14,029 nucleotides of DNA, taken from the NCBI GenBank assembly GCA_964593895.1, contig CAZQKL010000053.1, positions 1 through 14,029 of the forward strand, written 5' to 3'. The notes beneath the pieces are model-generated. The model was not told the origin of the DNA. It worked only from the letters and a program-made list of their open reading frames with translations, and did not search any database. The DNA comes from CAZQKL01 sp964593895 [NCBI: uncultured bacterium]. Lineage in GTDB: Bacteria; DYJV01. Each line of letters begins with the position of its first letter. Position 1 is the first letter of the stretch. This document shows, piece after piece, positions 1 to 6,903 of the stretch. The translations under genes and the position numbers were made by a program.

Positions 1-53
1 TCAGGTGGGGAATTTTAAGGGCCTTTTACTGGGGAATTTTTGTACCATTAACA
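1..53. mobile_element. Terminus of an IS21-family-like insertion sequence (partial)
   Basis: Two direct copies of TGGGGAATTTT lie at 6-16 and 30-40, a 24-base period, and the stretch ends in CATTAACA at 46-53. Read outward from the insertion, the end is TGTTAATGGTACAAAAATTC. Multiple terminal repeats of the GGGGAATTTT kind with a TGT...ACA tip are typical of IS21-family ends as I remember them. The element would continue left of the window; no transposase is visible here. The boundary at 53 is inferred from the tip, because the antirepressor coding sequence is intact up to base 54. Confidence 0.6.
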
Positions 54-509
54 CTCATATATTTTGACATCCTGCTCAAGCTCTTTCACCTTTTCAGTTT
101 CTTCTTTAAGCTTCTTTCTGTATAGTCCTATCATTCCTTTATATCCTGCAATGGTGCGTGGATTAACATATCTTGCATTCTTAATTTCATACTTCCCTGT
201 CTTCCTTATTGCAGGCAATACCTCTTTTGTTACCCATTTGCGAAATTTTTTTGCATTAGGTTTATTACTACGAAGTATTAAAGTATATAAACCAGATTCA
301 TTTATCATTGTCATTAACTGTTTTCTCCCTAACGAATCAGTGATGTGGATTTTATCCACCTCATCCTCATCTAAAATTTTTGGGACATCTCGTGTAGATG
401 TTTGAAGAATACTACATACATCTTTTGCAACAAACCATGGCTCTCCGTCTTTTTTAAATGCTCTTATTTTGCCTAACTCTTGTTTTTGGAAAATTATTAG
501 ATTTGACAT
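48..509 (-). CDS. Bro-N domain phage antirepressor, 3'-truncated
   Basis: The first ~105 residues are a typical Bro-N DNA-binding domain: GEPWFVAKDVCSIL, then a DEDEVDK stretch, MTMINESGLYTLILRS and the KFRKWVTKEVLPAIRKTG signature. Such proteins counteract or bypass prophage repressors, or bind DNA themselves. The remaining ~45 residues are a charged helix that stops abruptly at KIYEC. Full antirepressors usually carry a second domain (ANT/KilAC or similar, ~250 residues in all), which is absent. The stop codon and last codon lie inside the presumed IS end at 1-53, so the C-terminus appears lost by insertion. The start is well supported: GGGGGAG lies eight bases before the ATG. It has its own promoter at 557-585 and is the last gene of the leftward block. 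Whether the shortened protein still works is unknown. Confidence 0.88.
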   Translation of the reverse strand: MSNLIIFQKQELGKIRAFKKDGEPWFVAKDVCSILQTSTRDVPKILDEDEVDKIHITDSLGRKQLMTMINESGLYTLILRSNKPNAKKFRKWVTKEVLPAIRKTGKYEIKNARYVNPRTIAGYKGMIGLYRKKLKEETEKVKELEQDVKIYEC

Positions 510-556
510 GGTCTCTCCCCCTTTAAAAATTTTTCATTTTTGAAATATTTGGGGAG

Positions 557-585
557 AGAATAATTCATTTATGAAAATTTGTCAA
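557..585 (-). promoter_or_regulatory. Promoter of the antirepressor gene with operator-like dyad
   Basis: On the minus strand TTGACA (580-585), a 17-base spacer and TATTCT (557-562) form a near-consensus sigma-70-type promoter directed at the antirepressor. Within the spacer, TTCAT-TT-ATGAA (564-575) is a dyad suited to repressor binding. It differs from the immunity operators at 12.1 kb, so another regulator, perhaps the neighbouring HTH protein at 614-865, may act here (inference). Confidence 0.7.
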
Positions 586-613
586 GTATATTTTTTCATT
601 ATTGATTATTTTT

Positions 614-865
614 TTAGCTAAAATCTTCAATATTGATATTTTCCAATGTATTTTTCAACAAAGCTAATACTTTTAGTTTTTCTTTTAGCTCCTTATTTTC
701 AAGTAATAATTCTAAAGCAAGGCGGGCTGTTTTAGGTATGTCTCCTGTTGATGCCCATCTGCTCACTGTTCCACTTGGTATCCCAATTCTCTCTGCCAGC
801 TCTTTTTGGGTAATGCCAAGCTCTTTGCAAACCTGTTTTATGATGTTATTTTTTTTATCGCTCAT
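614..865 (-). CDS. Small Cro/C1-type HTH regulator
   Basis: 83 residues. Residues 14-50 form a Cro/C1-type helix-turn-helix: KELGITQKELAERIGIPSGT, then VSRWASTGDIPKTARLAL. The C-terminal third is a Lys/Glu/Leu helix that could dimerise. The ATG is preceded by AAGGAGACGCT, a strong SD. It is the penultimate gene of the leftward block, just upstream of the separately promoted antirepressor, so regulation of that promoter is a reasonable guess. It is not the main immunity repressor, which lies at 12.2 kb and has a peptidase domain. Confidence 0.85.
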   Translation of the reverse strand: MSDKKNNIIKQVCKELGITQKELAERIGIPSGTVSRWASTGDIPKTARLALELLLENKELKEKLKVLALLKNTLENINIEDFS

Positions 866-874
866 AGCGTCTCC

Positions 875-1309
875 TTAAAAATTTAATGGGTAAGCTAAAA
901 GGAATCTGTCAATTAATTTCTGGCAAATATGTTTAAAATTTGAGAATGTCCAGGTTTCTATGTCTATATTTTCCAGAACATTAACATATTCGCTATTATT
1001 TTCTTTTTTCAATTCAACAAGTTCAAATTCTCTTTTTTTGAAATTATTTTTAATGCCAATGCCATAATAATCTTCGTTTTTAAAAAACATTTTAAATTCA
1101 AGCCAGTCATTGCCATATTCCAGGGATATTTTGAAATTGTTAGCTTCAAGCATTGCTTTAACTTCTTTTAAAAATTCAATTATTTCAGGGATTACTTTTT
1201 CTCTTATAAAATTTTCTTTTTCTTTTAGCTTTTGATTTACAATTTTTTCTGCCTCTTTTGCCCTATCTATTCTCTCTTTTAACCATTTCCTAAACCCATT
1301 ATCCATCAT
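875..1309 (-). CDS. Hypothetical protein, charged N-terminal helix
   Basis: 144 residues; I do not recognise the family. Residues 1-55 are strongly charged and look coiled-coil (KERIDRAKEAEKIVNQKLKE). Residues 56-144 are mixed, with a possible small alpha/beta domain (LEYGNDWLEFKMFF, then YYGIGIKNNF). No catalytic motif or membrane segment is visible. AAGGAA precedes two consecutive ATG codons, either of which may be used. It sits between the Dam methylase and the HTH gene with gaps of only about ten bases, so it is probably in the same transcript. Confidence 0.7.
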   Translation of the reverse strand: MMDNGFRKWLKERIDRAKEAEKIVNQKLKEKENFIREKVIPEIIEFLKEVKAMLEANNFKISLEYGNDWLEFKMFFKNEDYYGIGIKNNFKKREFELVELKKENNSEYVNVLENIDIETWTFSNFKHICQKLIDRFLLAYPLNF

Positions 1310-1319
1310 TATTAGTTCC

Positions 1320-2159
1320 TTAAAAATTTTTGATTATGATTTCAATATTTTGTTTTTTTCTTAAATTCCCTTTACAGTTTATAAATCTATTTGCATTAAC
1401 AGGTATAATATCAAACTCTTTATAAAGTTTTTTAATGAAATCAGTATTTGAATTGGAAAGTAAGAGATAGCATCCTCTTTTATTAAGCTCTTTAAATACT
1501 TTTGCTAATTCAATTTGGTCTTTTTCTGTAAAATCGTATTTGTTATATTTTGTAAAAGAAGAAGTTTTATTTAAAGGATAATAAGGAGGGTCAAAATATA
1601 TGAAATCTTCTTTTTGGGCAAATTTTAGAACTTCTTTGTAATCGCCCTGAATTATTTTTATATCGTTTTCGTTCAAATATTTTGAAACTGCGAGCAAATT
1701 TTCCTCATCTAATATTTTTGGATTTTTATATTTTCCAAATGGGACATTGAATTTTCCTTGAGAATTTTCTCTATATAATCCATTAAAGCAAGTTTTATTT
1801 AGAAAAATAAACCTGCTTGCTCTTTTAACAGGGTCAAGTTCTTCTGGATTTAATGCTCTAATTTTATAGTAATAATCTTTTTCGTTTTTGTGTTTGCTTA
1901 AATCTTCAATTAATTTTTCTACATTGTTTTTAATCACATTATAAGAATTTATCAATTCTTCATTTATATCAATAATTACTGCCTTTTCTGGCATAATTTC
2001 AAATAATAAAGCCCCTCCACCGACAAAAGGCTCAAAATAAACATTAAAATCAGAAGGGACATATTTTTTTAAGATTTTTATTAACTGTCTTTTACCACCT
2101 GCCCATTTTACAAAAGGTTTAGGTTTTACTTCAAATAATTCATTTTTCATAAAAAGCAT
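1320..2159 (-). CDS. dam: Dam-type DNA adenine N6-methyltransferase
   Basis: 279 residues from the ATG at 2159. Family motifs occur in Dam order: PFVKWAGGK (15-23, AdoMet-binding motif X), FEPFVGGG (42-49, motif I), NKTCFNGLYR (121-130) and the catalytic DPPY at 190-193. The T4/E. coli Dam class usually methylates adenine in GATC; the specificity here is inferred. An upstream extension of 33 codons is open, but GGGAG five bases before ATG 2159 makes that the likely start. The start follows the preceding stop codon by one base (TAA-A-ATG), so the two genes are probably translationally coupled. In phages such enzymes protect DNA from host restriction, take part in timing replication or packaging, or pair with a restriction enzyme. 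Confidence 0.92.
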   Translation of the reverse strand: MLFMKNELFEVKPKPFVKWAGGKRQLIKILKKYVPSDFNVYFEPFVGGGALLFEIMPEKAVIIDINEELINSYNVIKNNVEKLIEDLSKHKNEKDYYYKIRALNPEELDPVKRASRFIFLNKTCFNGLYRENSQGKFNVPFGKYKNPKILDEENLLAVSKYLNENDIKIIQGDYKEVLKFAQKEDFIYFDPPYYPLNKTSSFTKYNKYDFTEKDQIELAKVFKELNKRGCYLLLSNSNTDFIKKLYKEFDIIPVNANRFINCKGNLRKKQNIEIIIKNF

Positions 2160-2160
2160 T

Positions 2161-2745
2161 TTATCTCCCTGTATGTGAAGCAATGCTAACAATGTTAAAT
2201 ATATTATCTCCTTCTTCAAGAGCTTGTAAAAGTTTTTTAAACATATAAGCATCTTCACGATTTGTTTTTTCCTGGGTCATTAATAATTCTGCGAGAAAAA
2301 TTAAAAATTTTACTGAATATTCTCCTTTTCTGCTTAATTTGTGATATCCATTTAATTGGTTTGAATATTTTTTCACCAAATATTCAATGCTTGTTCTTTT
2401 TTTTCTTTCTTTTTCGTCTTGTATTGGTTCAATTTTTTCCCATTGTTCTAACAGAAAATTTAAAAATTTTTTTGTTAATTCAGGTTCTGCTTGAATTTTC
2501 ATTAAAATATCCACAGCCCAATGAATATGTTTTGGAGTTCTAATTCTGGACCATTTACCATTTTTTTGTTTCTGCCTGTATTTTATCAAAATATCATATT
2601 TACTTAAACTCCCTTCGTAAATTCCAATAATGTAATTATCATTAACTTTAAACACATTTAACAGGTTATGGTTTTTCAATTTCATGCATTTTTTTAATTC
2701 ATTCTCATTCTTTCCATTGCAAATTTCATGAATATCTTTTTGCAT
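2161..2745 (-). CDS. Hypothetical protein coupled to the Dam methylase
   Basis: 194 residues, mostly helical and basic. Recognisable stretches are GIYEGSLSKYDILIKYRQK, RIRTPKHIHWAVDILMK and EKTNREDAYMFKKLL. I cannot assign a family. Its coupling to the methylase (the next start follows its stop by one base) suggests a shared task, for example the nuclease half of a restriction-modification pair. No confident PD-(D/E)XK or HNH motif is visible: DILIKYRQK only loosely resembles the D...(E/Q)xK pattern. The start is supported by GGGGA eight bases upstream. The C-terminal ~50 residues (GEYSVKFLIFLAELLM) are also rich in Leu and Glu. Confidence 0.7.
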   Translation of the reverse strand: MQKDIHEICNGKNENELKKCMKLKNHNLLNVFKVNDNYIIGIYEGSLSKYDILIKYRQKQKNGKWSRIRTPKHIHWAVDILMKIQAEPELTKKFLNFLLEQWEKIEPIQDEKERKKRTSIEYLVKKYSNQLNGYHKLSRKGEYSVKFLIFLAELLMTQEKTNREDAYMFKKLLQALEEGDNIFNIVSIASHTGR

Positions 2746-2787
2746 AAATAGTTCCCCATTATTTTTGTTATATCCTTATCATTAAAC

Positions 2788-3030
2788 TCATTCAATTTCA
2801 ATTCCCATAATGAGCTTTTTGAGTTCATCTCTGAACACATACCATCTTCCAGCGATTTTCAATGCTCTTATTTTGCCAGTTTCAATCCATCTAAGGACAG
2901 TTCTTGTGTCAACATTGAATTTTCTTGCTGCGATTGAAGTTTGAATTAGCACACCATCTTTGATTAATTTTGAAATATTTTCTACTCTTGGTTCTTTTAT
3001 CTCAGCCAACCTGACCTCCTTGTAATCCAT
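2788..3030 (-). CDS. Excisionase/MerR-like HTH protein
   Basis: 80 residues from the ATG at 3030. Residues 30-75 (SIAARKFNVDTRTVLRWIE, then GKIRALKIAGRWYVFRDEL) are a winged MerR/excisionase-type DNA-binding domain, as in AlpA and HTH_17 proteins. AAGGAGG lies inside the open frame, five bases before a TTG at 3007-3009, whereas the ATG has no clear SD. The true start may therefore be TTG 3009, giving 73 residues. Both starts overlap the 3' end of the terminase gene (34 or 13 bases). Position right after the terminase is unusual for an excisionase, so it may be a late-gene regulator instead. Confidence 0.82.
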   Translation of the reverse strand: MDYKEVRLAEIKEPRVENISKLIKDGVLIQTSIAARKFNVDTRTVLRWIETGKIRALKIAGRWYVFRDELKKLIMGIEIE

Positions 3031-4811
3031 GGATTTTTAGGTTTTTTTCTTGGTGCAGGTGCAATTATTGAATTATTTTTAATTTTTGGCTCTTTTCTTC
3101 TGTAAGGGATATTCAAGATTTCTGCTGCAGCTGCTGAATAAACCTCAGCATCCCACAGGTGGTTTGGAACAGTTTCTGTTCTTTTTTTCCATTTAGGCTT
3201 TCCTTTATCAAGAACTCTTATTTCTGAAGTAATCTGTCTTAGATAATCTTCACTAACTCCTCTGTAAATATACCATGCTCCATTTTCACCAGCTGGGATC
3301 CTTCTTCGCATGTAGATAAAATCTTTAAAATACAGAGTGTTAATCAAATATGGAGCAGATACTCCAAGCTGTTTTTTCGCATCATTTGAAGGCAGAGAAT
3401 AAGGTCTGCCCTTTAAATCTGTTGATGCTCCTTTCACTGATATTGCACGGGGATAATTTCTTGCGACAAATTCATACACTTCCTGCGTTCTATACCCTGA
3501 ATCTATGCATGCCAGCTCAACTTTCATAACTTCATTATCAGTTGTATTAAATGAGCTTAAAAACAATATTTTTTCAAGCTCATCCCATGTCTGGACTGCA
3601 CCTTCTAAAACCAACCATGAAGTATAATCATTAGCCCATGCTCTTATAACAAAGTAAAATCTATCTACCTGAACATCAACGCCAGCTGTAAGGGCAACCG
3701 CTTCTGAAGGAACAACTCCTTTTTCATGGTGCATATAGAGTTTGAGGTTTTCAATATCTTCATCCTGTTTAATTCTTGCGGTTAAATCTTTCCATGGTTC
3801 TGCAAGCCATGAATTGACAAAATTCTGCAATCGTTCTGGATGAGTTTTTGTTTCAAGAAATTTTCTTGCAACCTGACCAAATGTCCGCCATGGAGAATAC
3901 AAACCTGACAGATGAAAAGCAATTGTTTTATATTTGCGTATATTTTTATCACCTTTCCATTTCCCTTTTATAAGCATATCAGATTTGTATTTGTCTGTGA
4001 TTTTCTTTTTACATTTTTCACATTCGTAATAAGCAGTATCTTCAATTTTAGAGAGAGAATCCAGTTCTTTTGGCCATTTTACCTGTTCAAAAATCAACCT
4101 CTGATAATGCCCGCAATGAGGACATGGGACATGGTAATAAAATCTAATTTCAGCATTTTTGAATGCCTGCCATATATGGCCAGTCTCAATAGTGGGGGTG
4201 GATACCATTATGATTTTTCTATTCCAGAATGTTGATGTTCTTTCCATTGCAAGTTCAATAGGGCTTGCTTCTTTCCCAGCTGTGACAGGATATTTATCCA
4301 CTTCATCTAAAAACAAATATCGTATTGGTTTTGAAGCCAATGAAGCAGGAGAATTAGCCCAAGCAAGGAATATTTCAGCACCATTTCTAAAAGCCATACG
4401 GGATAAAGTGAAATCATCTGAGCTGTAAGGTTTTTTTGCTCTCAATACAGGGCTTGCGTCAATCATTGGTTCAATAAAATCTCTAAAAATTGCTCTTCCT
4501 GTATCTTCAGTTGGATAAACCACAAGAGCAGGGTCTGGGTCTATGTCAATTAAAAATCCAAGTTGATTTAAAATTGCTTGAGTTTTTCCTACCTGAGTTG
4601 CAGAGCAGAAAATAATATTCTCAATTTGCAAATCATTAAAGCTGTCCATTATTTTCACAAGATATGGAGTTCTTGAATTTCTCCATCTTCCAGGTTCTAC
4701 GCTCTTATGTGGTGGGATTATTCTATTTTTTTCTGCCCATTCTGAAACTGTTATTTTTTTCAAAGGCTTAAGGTTTTTCTTTAAAATCTCATCTGCCCAT
4801 TTAATTGCCAT
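2997..4811 (-). CDS. Phage terminase large subunit, lambda GpA family
   Basis: 604 residues from ATG 4811; lambda gpA has about 640. It is the packaging motor and cos nuclease. Visible elements: Walker A SATQVGKT (70-77), Walker B YLFLDEVD (165-172), coupling motif VSTPT (203-207) and a zinc site CPHC...CEKC (C230, C233, C264, C267). The C-terminal RNase-H-like nuclease shows acidic residues at D379 (GVDVQVD), D437 (ACIDSGY) and D554 (NHLWDAEVYSA). ATG 4811 is preferred over the in-frame ATG at 4847 because GGGAG lies six bases upstream of it. It then overlaps the small-subunit gene by 11 bases, as coupled terminase genes often do. With the cos-like site just upstream, it implies packaging of cohesive-ended genomes. 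Confidence 0.95.
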   Translation of the reverse strand: MAIKWADEILKKNLKPLKKITVSEWAEKNRIIPPHKSVEPGRWRNSRTPYLVKIMDSFNDLQIENIIFCSATQVGKTQAILNQLGFLIDIDPDPALVVYPTEDTGRAIFRDFIEPMIDASPVLRAKKPYSSDDFTLSRMAFRNGAEIFLAWANSPASLASKPIRYLFLDEVDKYPVTAGKEASPIELAMERTSTFWNRKIIMVSTPTIETGHIWQAFKNAEIRFYYHVPCPHCGHYQRLIFEQVKWPKELDSLSKIEDTAYYECEKCKKKITDKYKSDMLIKGKWKGDKNIRKYKTIAFHLSGLYSPWRTFGQVARKFLETKTHPERLQNFVNSWLAEPWKDLTARIKQDEDIENLKLYMHHEKGVVPSEAVALTAGVDVQVDRFYFVIRAWANDYTSWLVLEGAVQTWDELEKILFLSSFNTTDNEVMKVELACIDSGYRTQEVYEFVARNYPRAISVKGASTDLKGRPYSLPSNDAKKQLGVSAPYLINTLYFKDFIYMRRRIPAGENGAWYIYRGVSEDYLRQITSEIRVLDKGKPKWKKRTETVPNHLWDAEVYSAAAAEILNIPYRRKEPKIKNNSIIAPAPRKKPKNPWITRRSGWLR

Positions 4812-5289
4812 TTTTGTCTCCCAGTAATCCTTTTTCGCTAATGTCATTTAAAAGCTCTTCTATTTCCTCGTCTAAAATCTTAAAAATCTGAGCTTTTGTT
4901 TTCTTTTCCAATCTTGCAGCCAATTTGGCTCTCCATGAATATAATTTTTTCTTAAAACTGTTTGCTATTTCTACAAGGAGATTTTCCACCTCTTTTCTTT
5001 CTATCAACAATCTTTCTTTTTCTTTTCTTTGCAGTTCAACCAATTTAGCCTTTTCAACTCTATATTTTGCATTTGCTCTTTTTATCAGTTCTGTATAATC
5101 CTGCTCCTCTTTAATTTTTGCCATTTTCATTTCTTTTTCTGCTTCAAGAACAGCTCTAACCTGTTCAAGTGAAACTTTCCCATCTTTATTGATTGAAATG
5201 AGCTTGTTTTTAATGAGATTTTTAATTTTTTTATTGCTGACCCCACATTCTTTCGCAGCTCTTGTAATTGTCACCCAGTTATCCTGCAT
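4801..5289 (-). CDS. Terminase small subunit, Nu1-like
   Basis: 162 residues from ATG 5289. The N-terminal winged helix (WVTITRAAKECGVSNKKIKN) followed by a long basic coiled coil (residues ~50-120, rich in AKIKEEQ and VELQRKEKER) and an acidic tail matches the design of lambda gpNu1. Nu1 binds cosB and recruits the large subunit through its C-terminus. ATG 5289 is chosen over the in-frame TTG at 5298, since AAGGAG sits only one base before the TTG but ten before the ATG. It lies directly downstream of the cos-like site and overlaps the large-subunit gene. Identification rests on architecture and position; sequence similarity to Nu1 is limited. Confidence 0.85.
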   Translation of the reverse strand: MQDNWVTITRAAKECGVSNKKIKNLIKNKLISINKDGKVSLEQVRAVLEAEKEMKMAKIKEEQDYTELIKRANAKYRVEKAKLVELQRKEKERLLIERKEVENLLVEIANSFKKKLYSWRAKLAARLEKKTKAQIFKILDEEIEELLNDISEKGLLGDKNGN

Positions 5290-5379
5290 AATTTTCAATC
5301 TCCTTGATTTTTTCTAAATTTATCAAGCAGATATAGGAGATAATAAATAGAAGCTCCAAAAAAATAGTTCAAATATCGT

Positions 5380-5434
5380 CCGAATGGTGCGTTCGCGGTA
5401 ACTCGCACCGCTTCCCTTCCTGGAAAGGACCCGC
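5380..5434 (-). other. Putative cos site (cosQ core plus cosN-like region)
   Basis: On the minus strand GCGGGTCCTTTCC (5422-5434) contains GGGTCCT (5426-5432), the core of lambda cosQ, and matches the lambda flank over all 13 bases as I recall it. Downstream, GTTACC (5397-5402) is followed by GCGAACGCACCA (5385-5396) and then TTCGG. This parallels lambda GTTACG / GGGCGGCGACCT / CGCGG, where the middle 12 bases are the cohesive end. The region is far more GC-rich than its surroundings. It lies about 95 bases upstream of the small terminase start, the same relative place as in lambda. The nick positions are inferred. A 63-codon open frame across this site (5295-5486) is probably incidental. Confidence 0.75.
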
Positions 5435-5479
5435 AAAGTTTTTGAAATTTCAAAATTTGTTCCGTTATCACACCTTTTG

Positions 5480-6100
5480 TTACCATTTTCTCAAATATCT
5501 TTTTAAGCTTCTTTCAAGAATTTTATTACCTTCAGTGTTAACAACTTTTTCCAAAATTTTATCAACACCAACTGTTTTTGCCATTCCTCGTGGAGATGGA
5601 CCATAAAGTCTTTCAATAGGATATCTGCTTTTCCCTTTTCTTTTGAATATTCCCACTCCTCCACGTCTTGGGAATAAAAGAAAAGCATGTTTAACAATAA
5701 CTCTATGACCTTTTATAACCTCAACGGAAATTGAAGTTGATTTTTTCTTTTTCCTGTATCTTCTTCCTGCAATTCCACCTTTTAATGTTGAATAAATTAA
5801 ATAAGAGGAATTGCCAGAAGAAACAATCTGACGCATTTTGAAATGTTGAAGCCCAGGAGTTCTTCCGCGATAAGTAATTTGAGAAGAAAGAGTTTGATAA
5901 TTTGAAGGTTTTACTTTTATATTTTTTTTTAATCTTTCAGCAGAAATATTGTATTTTCCTCTTATAGCTTTAATAGTTTCTTTATAGACTTTTTTAGTGA
6001 TGTCATTAACGATTTTATTGGCGACTCTGATAAAATTCTTAGGAGATAAAGTTTTTATTAATTCTTTTAGTCCTTTTATTTCAAATTTGACTTCACTCAA
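5480..6100 (-). CDS. Minor tail protein Z-like (lambda gpZ family)
   Basis: 206 residues, close to the ~190 of lambda gpZ, with the same order of features. There is an N-terminal KGLKELIKTLS helix, a basic central part (ISAERLKKNIKVKPS, then ITYRGRTPGLQHF), a KGHRVIVKHAFLLF strand and the family-like KSRYPIERLYGPSPRGMAK near the C-terminus. In lambda, gpZ works at the tail tip and is needed for DNA injection. The start is a TTG at 6098-6100 with AGAGG nine bases upstream; no earlier ATG exists in frame. It is the last gene before the cos-like site, isolated from other tail genes, whereas in lambda Z lies among the tail genes. A related tail-completion protein is the alternative. Confidence 0.8.
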   Translation of the reverse strand: MSEVKFEIKGLKELIKTLSPKNFIRVANKIVNDITKKVYKETIKAIRGKYNISAERLKKNIKVKPSNYQTLSSQITYRGRTPGLQHFKMRQIVSSGNSSYLIYSTLKGGIAGRRYRKKKKSTSISVEVIKGHRVIVKHAFLLFPRRGGVGIFKRKGKSRYPIERLYGPSPRGMAKTVGVDKILEKVVNTEGNKILERSLKRYLRKW

Positions 6101-6143
6101 TTATTTTCGCCTCTTTCTTCTCTTTTTTCATTGGATTATTCAT
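6093..6143 (-). CDS. Possible 16-codon coupled micro-ORF
   Basis: MNNPMKKEKKEAKIIE. Its ATG overlaps the end of the 59-residue HTH gene and its stop overlaps the TTG start of the gpZ-like gene. There is no good SD of its own. It may only carry ribosomes across the gap, so a functional peptide is doubtful. Confidence 0.2.
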   Translation of the reverse strand: MNNPMKKEKKEAKIIE

Positions 6144-6315
6144 TAATTTTAAAAATCTCTTTGAATTTCTCTAAATCCAAAAACACAAAATATCCTATTT
6201 TCTTGAATAGTTGTGGATAGAGCCCTTTAGAACGCCACCACTTTAAGGTAGATGCTTTATAAGGGATATTATGCTTCTTTAATTCCAAATCATTTAGCCT
6301 TATCAATTTTTTCAT
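6136..6315 (-). CDS. Small AlpA/excisionase-like HTH protein
   Basis: 59 residues: starts MKKLIRLNDLELKKHNIPYK and continues ASTLKWWRSKGLYPQLFKKI, GYFVFLDLEKFKEIFKINE. A short helix-turn-helix (residues 7-30) followed by a hairpin wing ending in a Leu/Lys helix resembles the AlpA/HTH_17 group. The two adjacent Trp residues in the recognition-helix area are unusual. AAAAGGAGG six bases before the ATG is the strongest SD in the neighbourhood. It lies between the lysozyme and the gpZ-like gene. It could control late or excision functions, or be a small packaging accessory; nothing in the sequence decides this. Confidence 0.75.
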   Translation of the reverse strand: MKKLIRLNDLELKKHNIPYKASTLKWWRSKGLYPQLFKKIGYFVFLDLEKFKEIFKINE

Positions 6316-6328
6316 TTTTTACCTCCTT

Positions 6329-6370
6329 TTAAAACTCTTGCAGTATTTGATTAAATTCCTGGTTAGTCAT
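6329..6370 (-). CDS. 13-codon micro-ORF between lysozyme and HTH gene
   Basis: MTNQEFNQILQEF. Its ATG overlaps the lysozyme stop (TAATG), it has AGGAGA six bases upstream inside the lysozyme gene, and its TAA lies just before the AAGGAGG of the next gene. That placement is what an expressed, translationally coupled leader would show. No family can be assigned to 13 residues. Confidence 0.4.
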   Translation of the reverse strand: MTNQEFNQILQEF

Positions 6371-6789
6371 TATAATTCTCCTGTAAGTAATAATTTTTTA
6401 TCTCTCATAGCTCTTGATTTAACTTGCTGAGCCCATTTGGAATTCATCATTTCATAAGCTGCAGTTTTAATTTTATTTTCTTTAATTGCCTTGATAAAAT
6501 TTTTAAAAGTCAGGAATTTTGTTTTACCGAGATTAAAAATCATATCAATGAGGACAGCCTGGATATGAGGTTCATAATCGTCAAAATTAACAAAAATGCT
6601 TCTGAGTTCTTCTTTGCATCGTTTTATATCGTTTTCCAGCATGTAATAAGCTTCATCTTCGGTTATTCCCATATCATCAAGGTTTCTTCCCACTCCAATT
6701 GTGAGCTTGCCAACAGTGTCTCTGTAAGGTTTTAATTTTAATCCTTCATTCATGATAAGAAGTTTAAAAATGATATCCGTATACTTCAT
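6370..6789 (-). CDS. T4-type phage lysozyme (endolysin, GH24)
   Basis: 139 residues. The catalytic triad of T4 lysozyme is conserved in residue and spacing: E15 in MNEGLKLKPYRD, D24, and T30 in GKLTIGVGRN, equivalent to E11/D20/T26. Downstream MIFNLGKTKFLTFKNF matches the family core. It hydrolyses the MurNAc-GlcNAc bond of peptidoglycan at lysis. There is no signal peptide, so release needs a holin or another route; the only nearby candidate is the one-TM protein at 7729-7920. It is slightly shorter than T4 lysozyme (164) and ends at KKLLLTGEL. GGAGG lies five bases before the ATG. Confidence 0.95.
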   Translation of the reverse strand: MKYTDIIFKLLIMNEGLKLKPYRDTVGKLTIGVGRNLDDMGITEDEAYYMLENDIKRCKEELRSIFVNFDDYEPHIQAVLIDMIFNLGKTKFLTFKNFIKAIKENKIKTAAYEMMNSKWAQQVKSRAMRDKKLLLTGEL

Positions 6790-6903
6790 CTAATCCTCCA
6801 GACATTCTTGATAAACATTTGTTGCAATAATATCTATTTGCACCTTTATCTTTTCCACAAATTTTGCATTTATTATCACTTCCTATGTTTTCAGTTTTTT
6901 TTT
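6764..6903 (-). other. Zinc-ribbon reading frame in -1 frame behind an A9 run
   Basis: Downstream of nine A residues (minus strand, 6895-6903) the -1 frame encodes TENIGSDNKCKICGKDKG then ANRYYCNKCLSRMSGGLDEV, ending at a TAA inside the lysozyme gene. The CxxC-x10-CxxC pattern looks like a genuine zinc ribbon, yet this frame has no ATG, GTG or TTG before the first CxxC. It would be reached by a -1 slip on AAA-AAA-AAA from the 134-residue gene, or be restored by correcting a length error in the A run. It may also be a remnant. Confidence 0.4.

Noticed and set aside
5295-5486. 63-codon frame between the gpZ-like and Nu1-like genes
   Set aside because: It spans the cos-like island, has no convincing SD, and its sequence changes character exactly at the GC-rich site. 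More likely an incidental frame over a DNA signal.
5503-5697. 64-codon minus-strand frame
   Set aside because: Lies inside the gpZ-like gene in another frame with no supporting signals.
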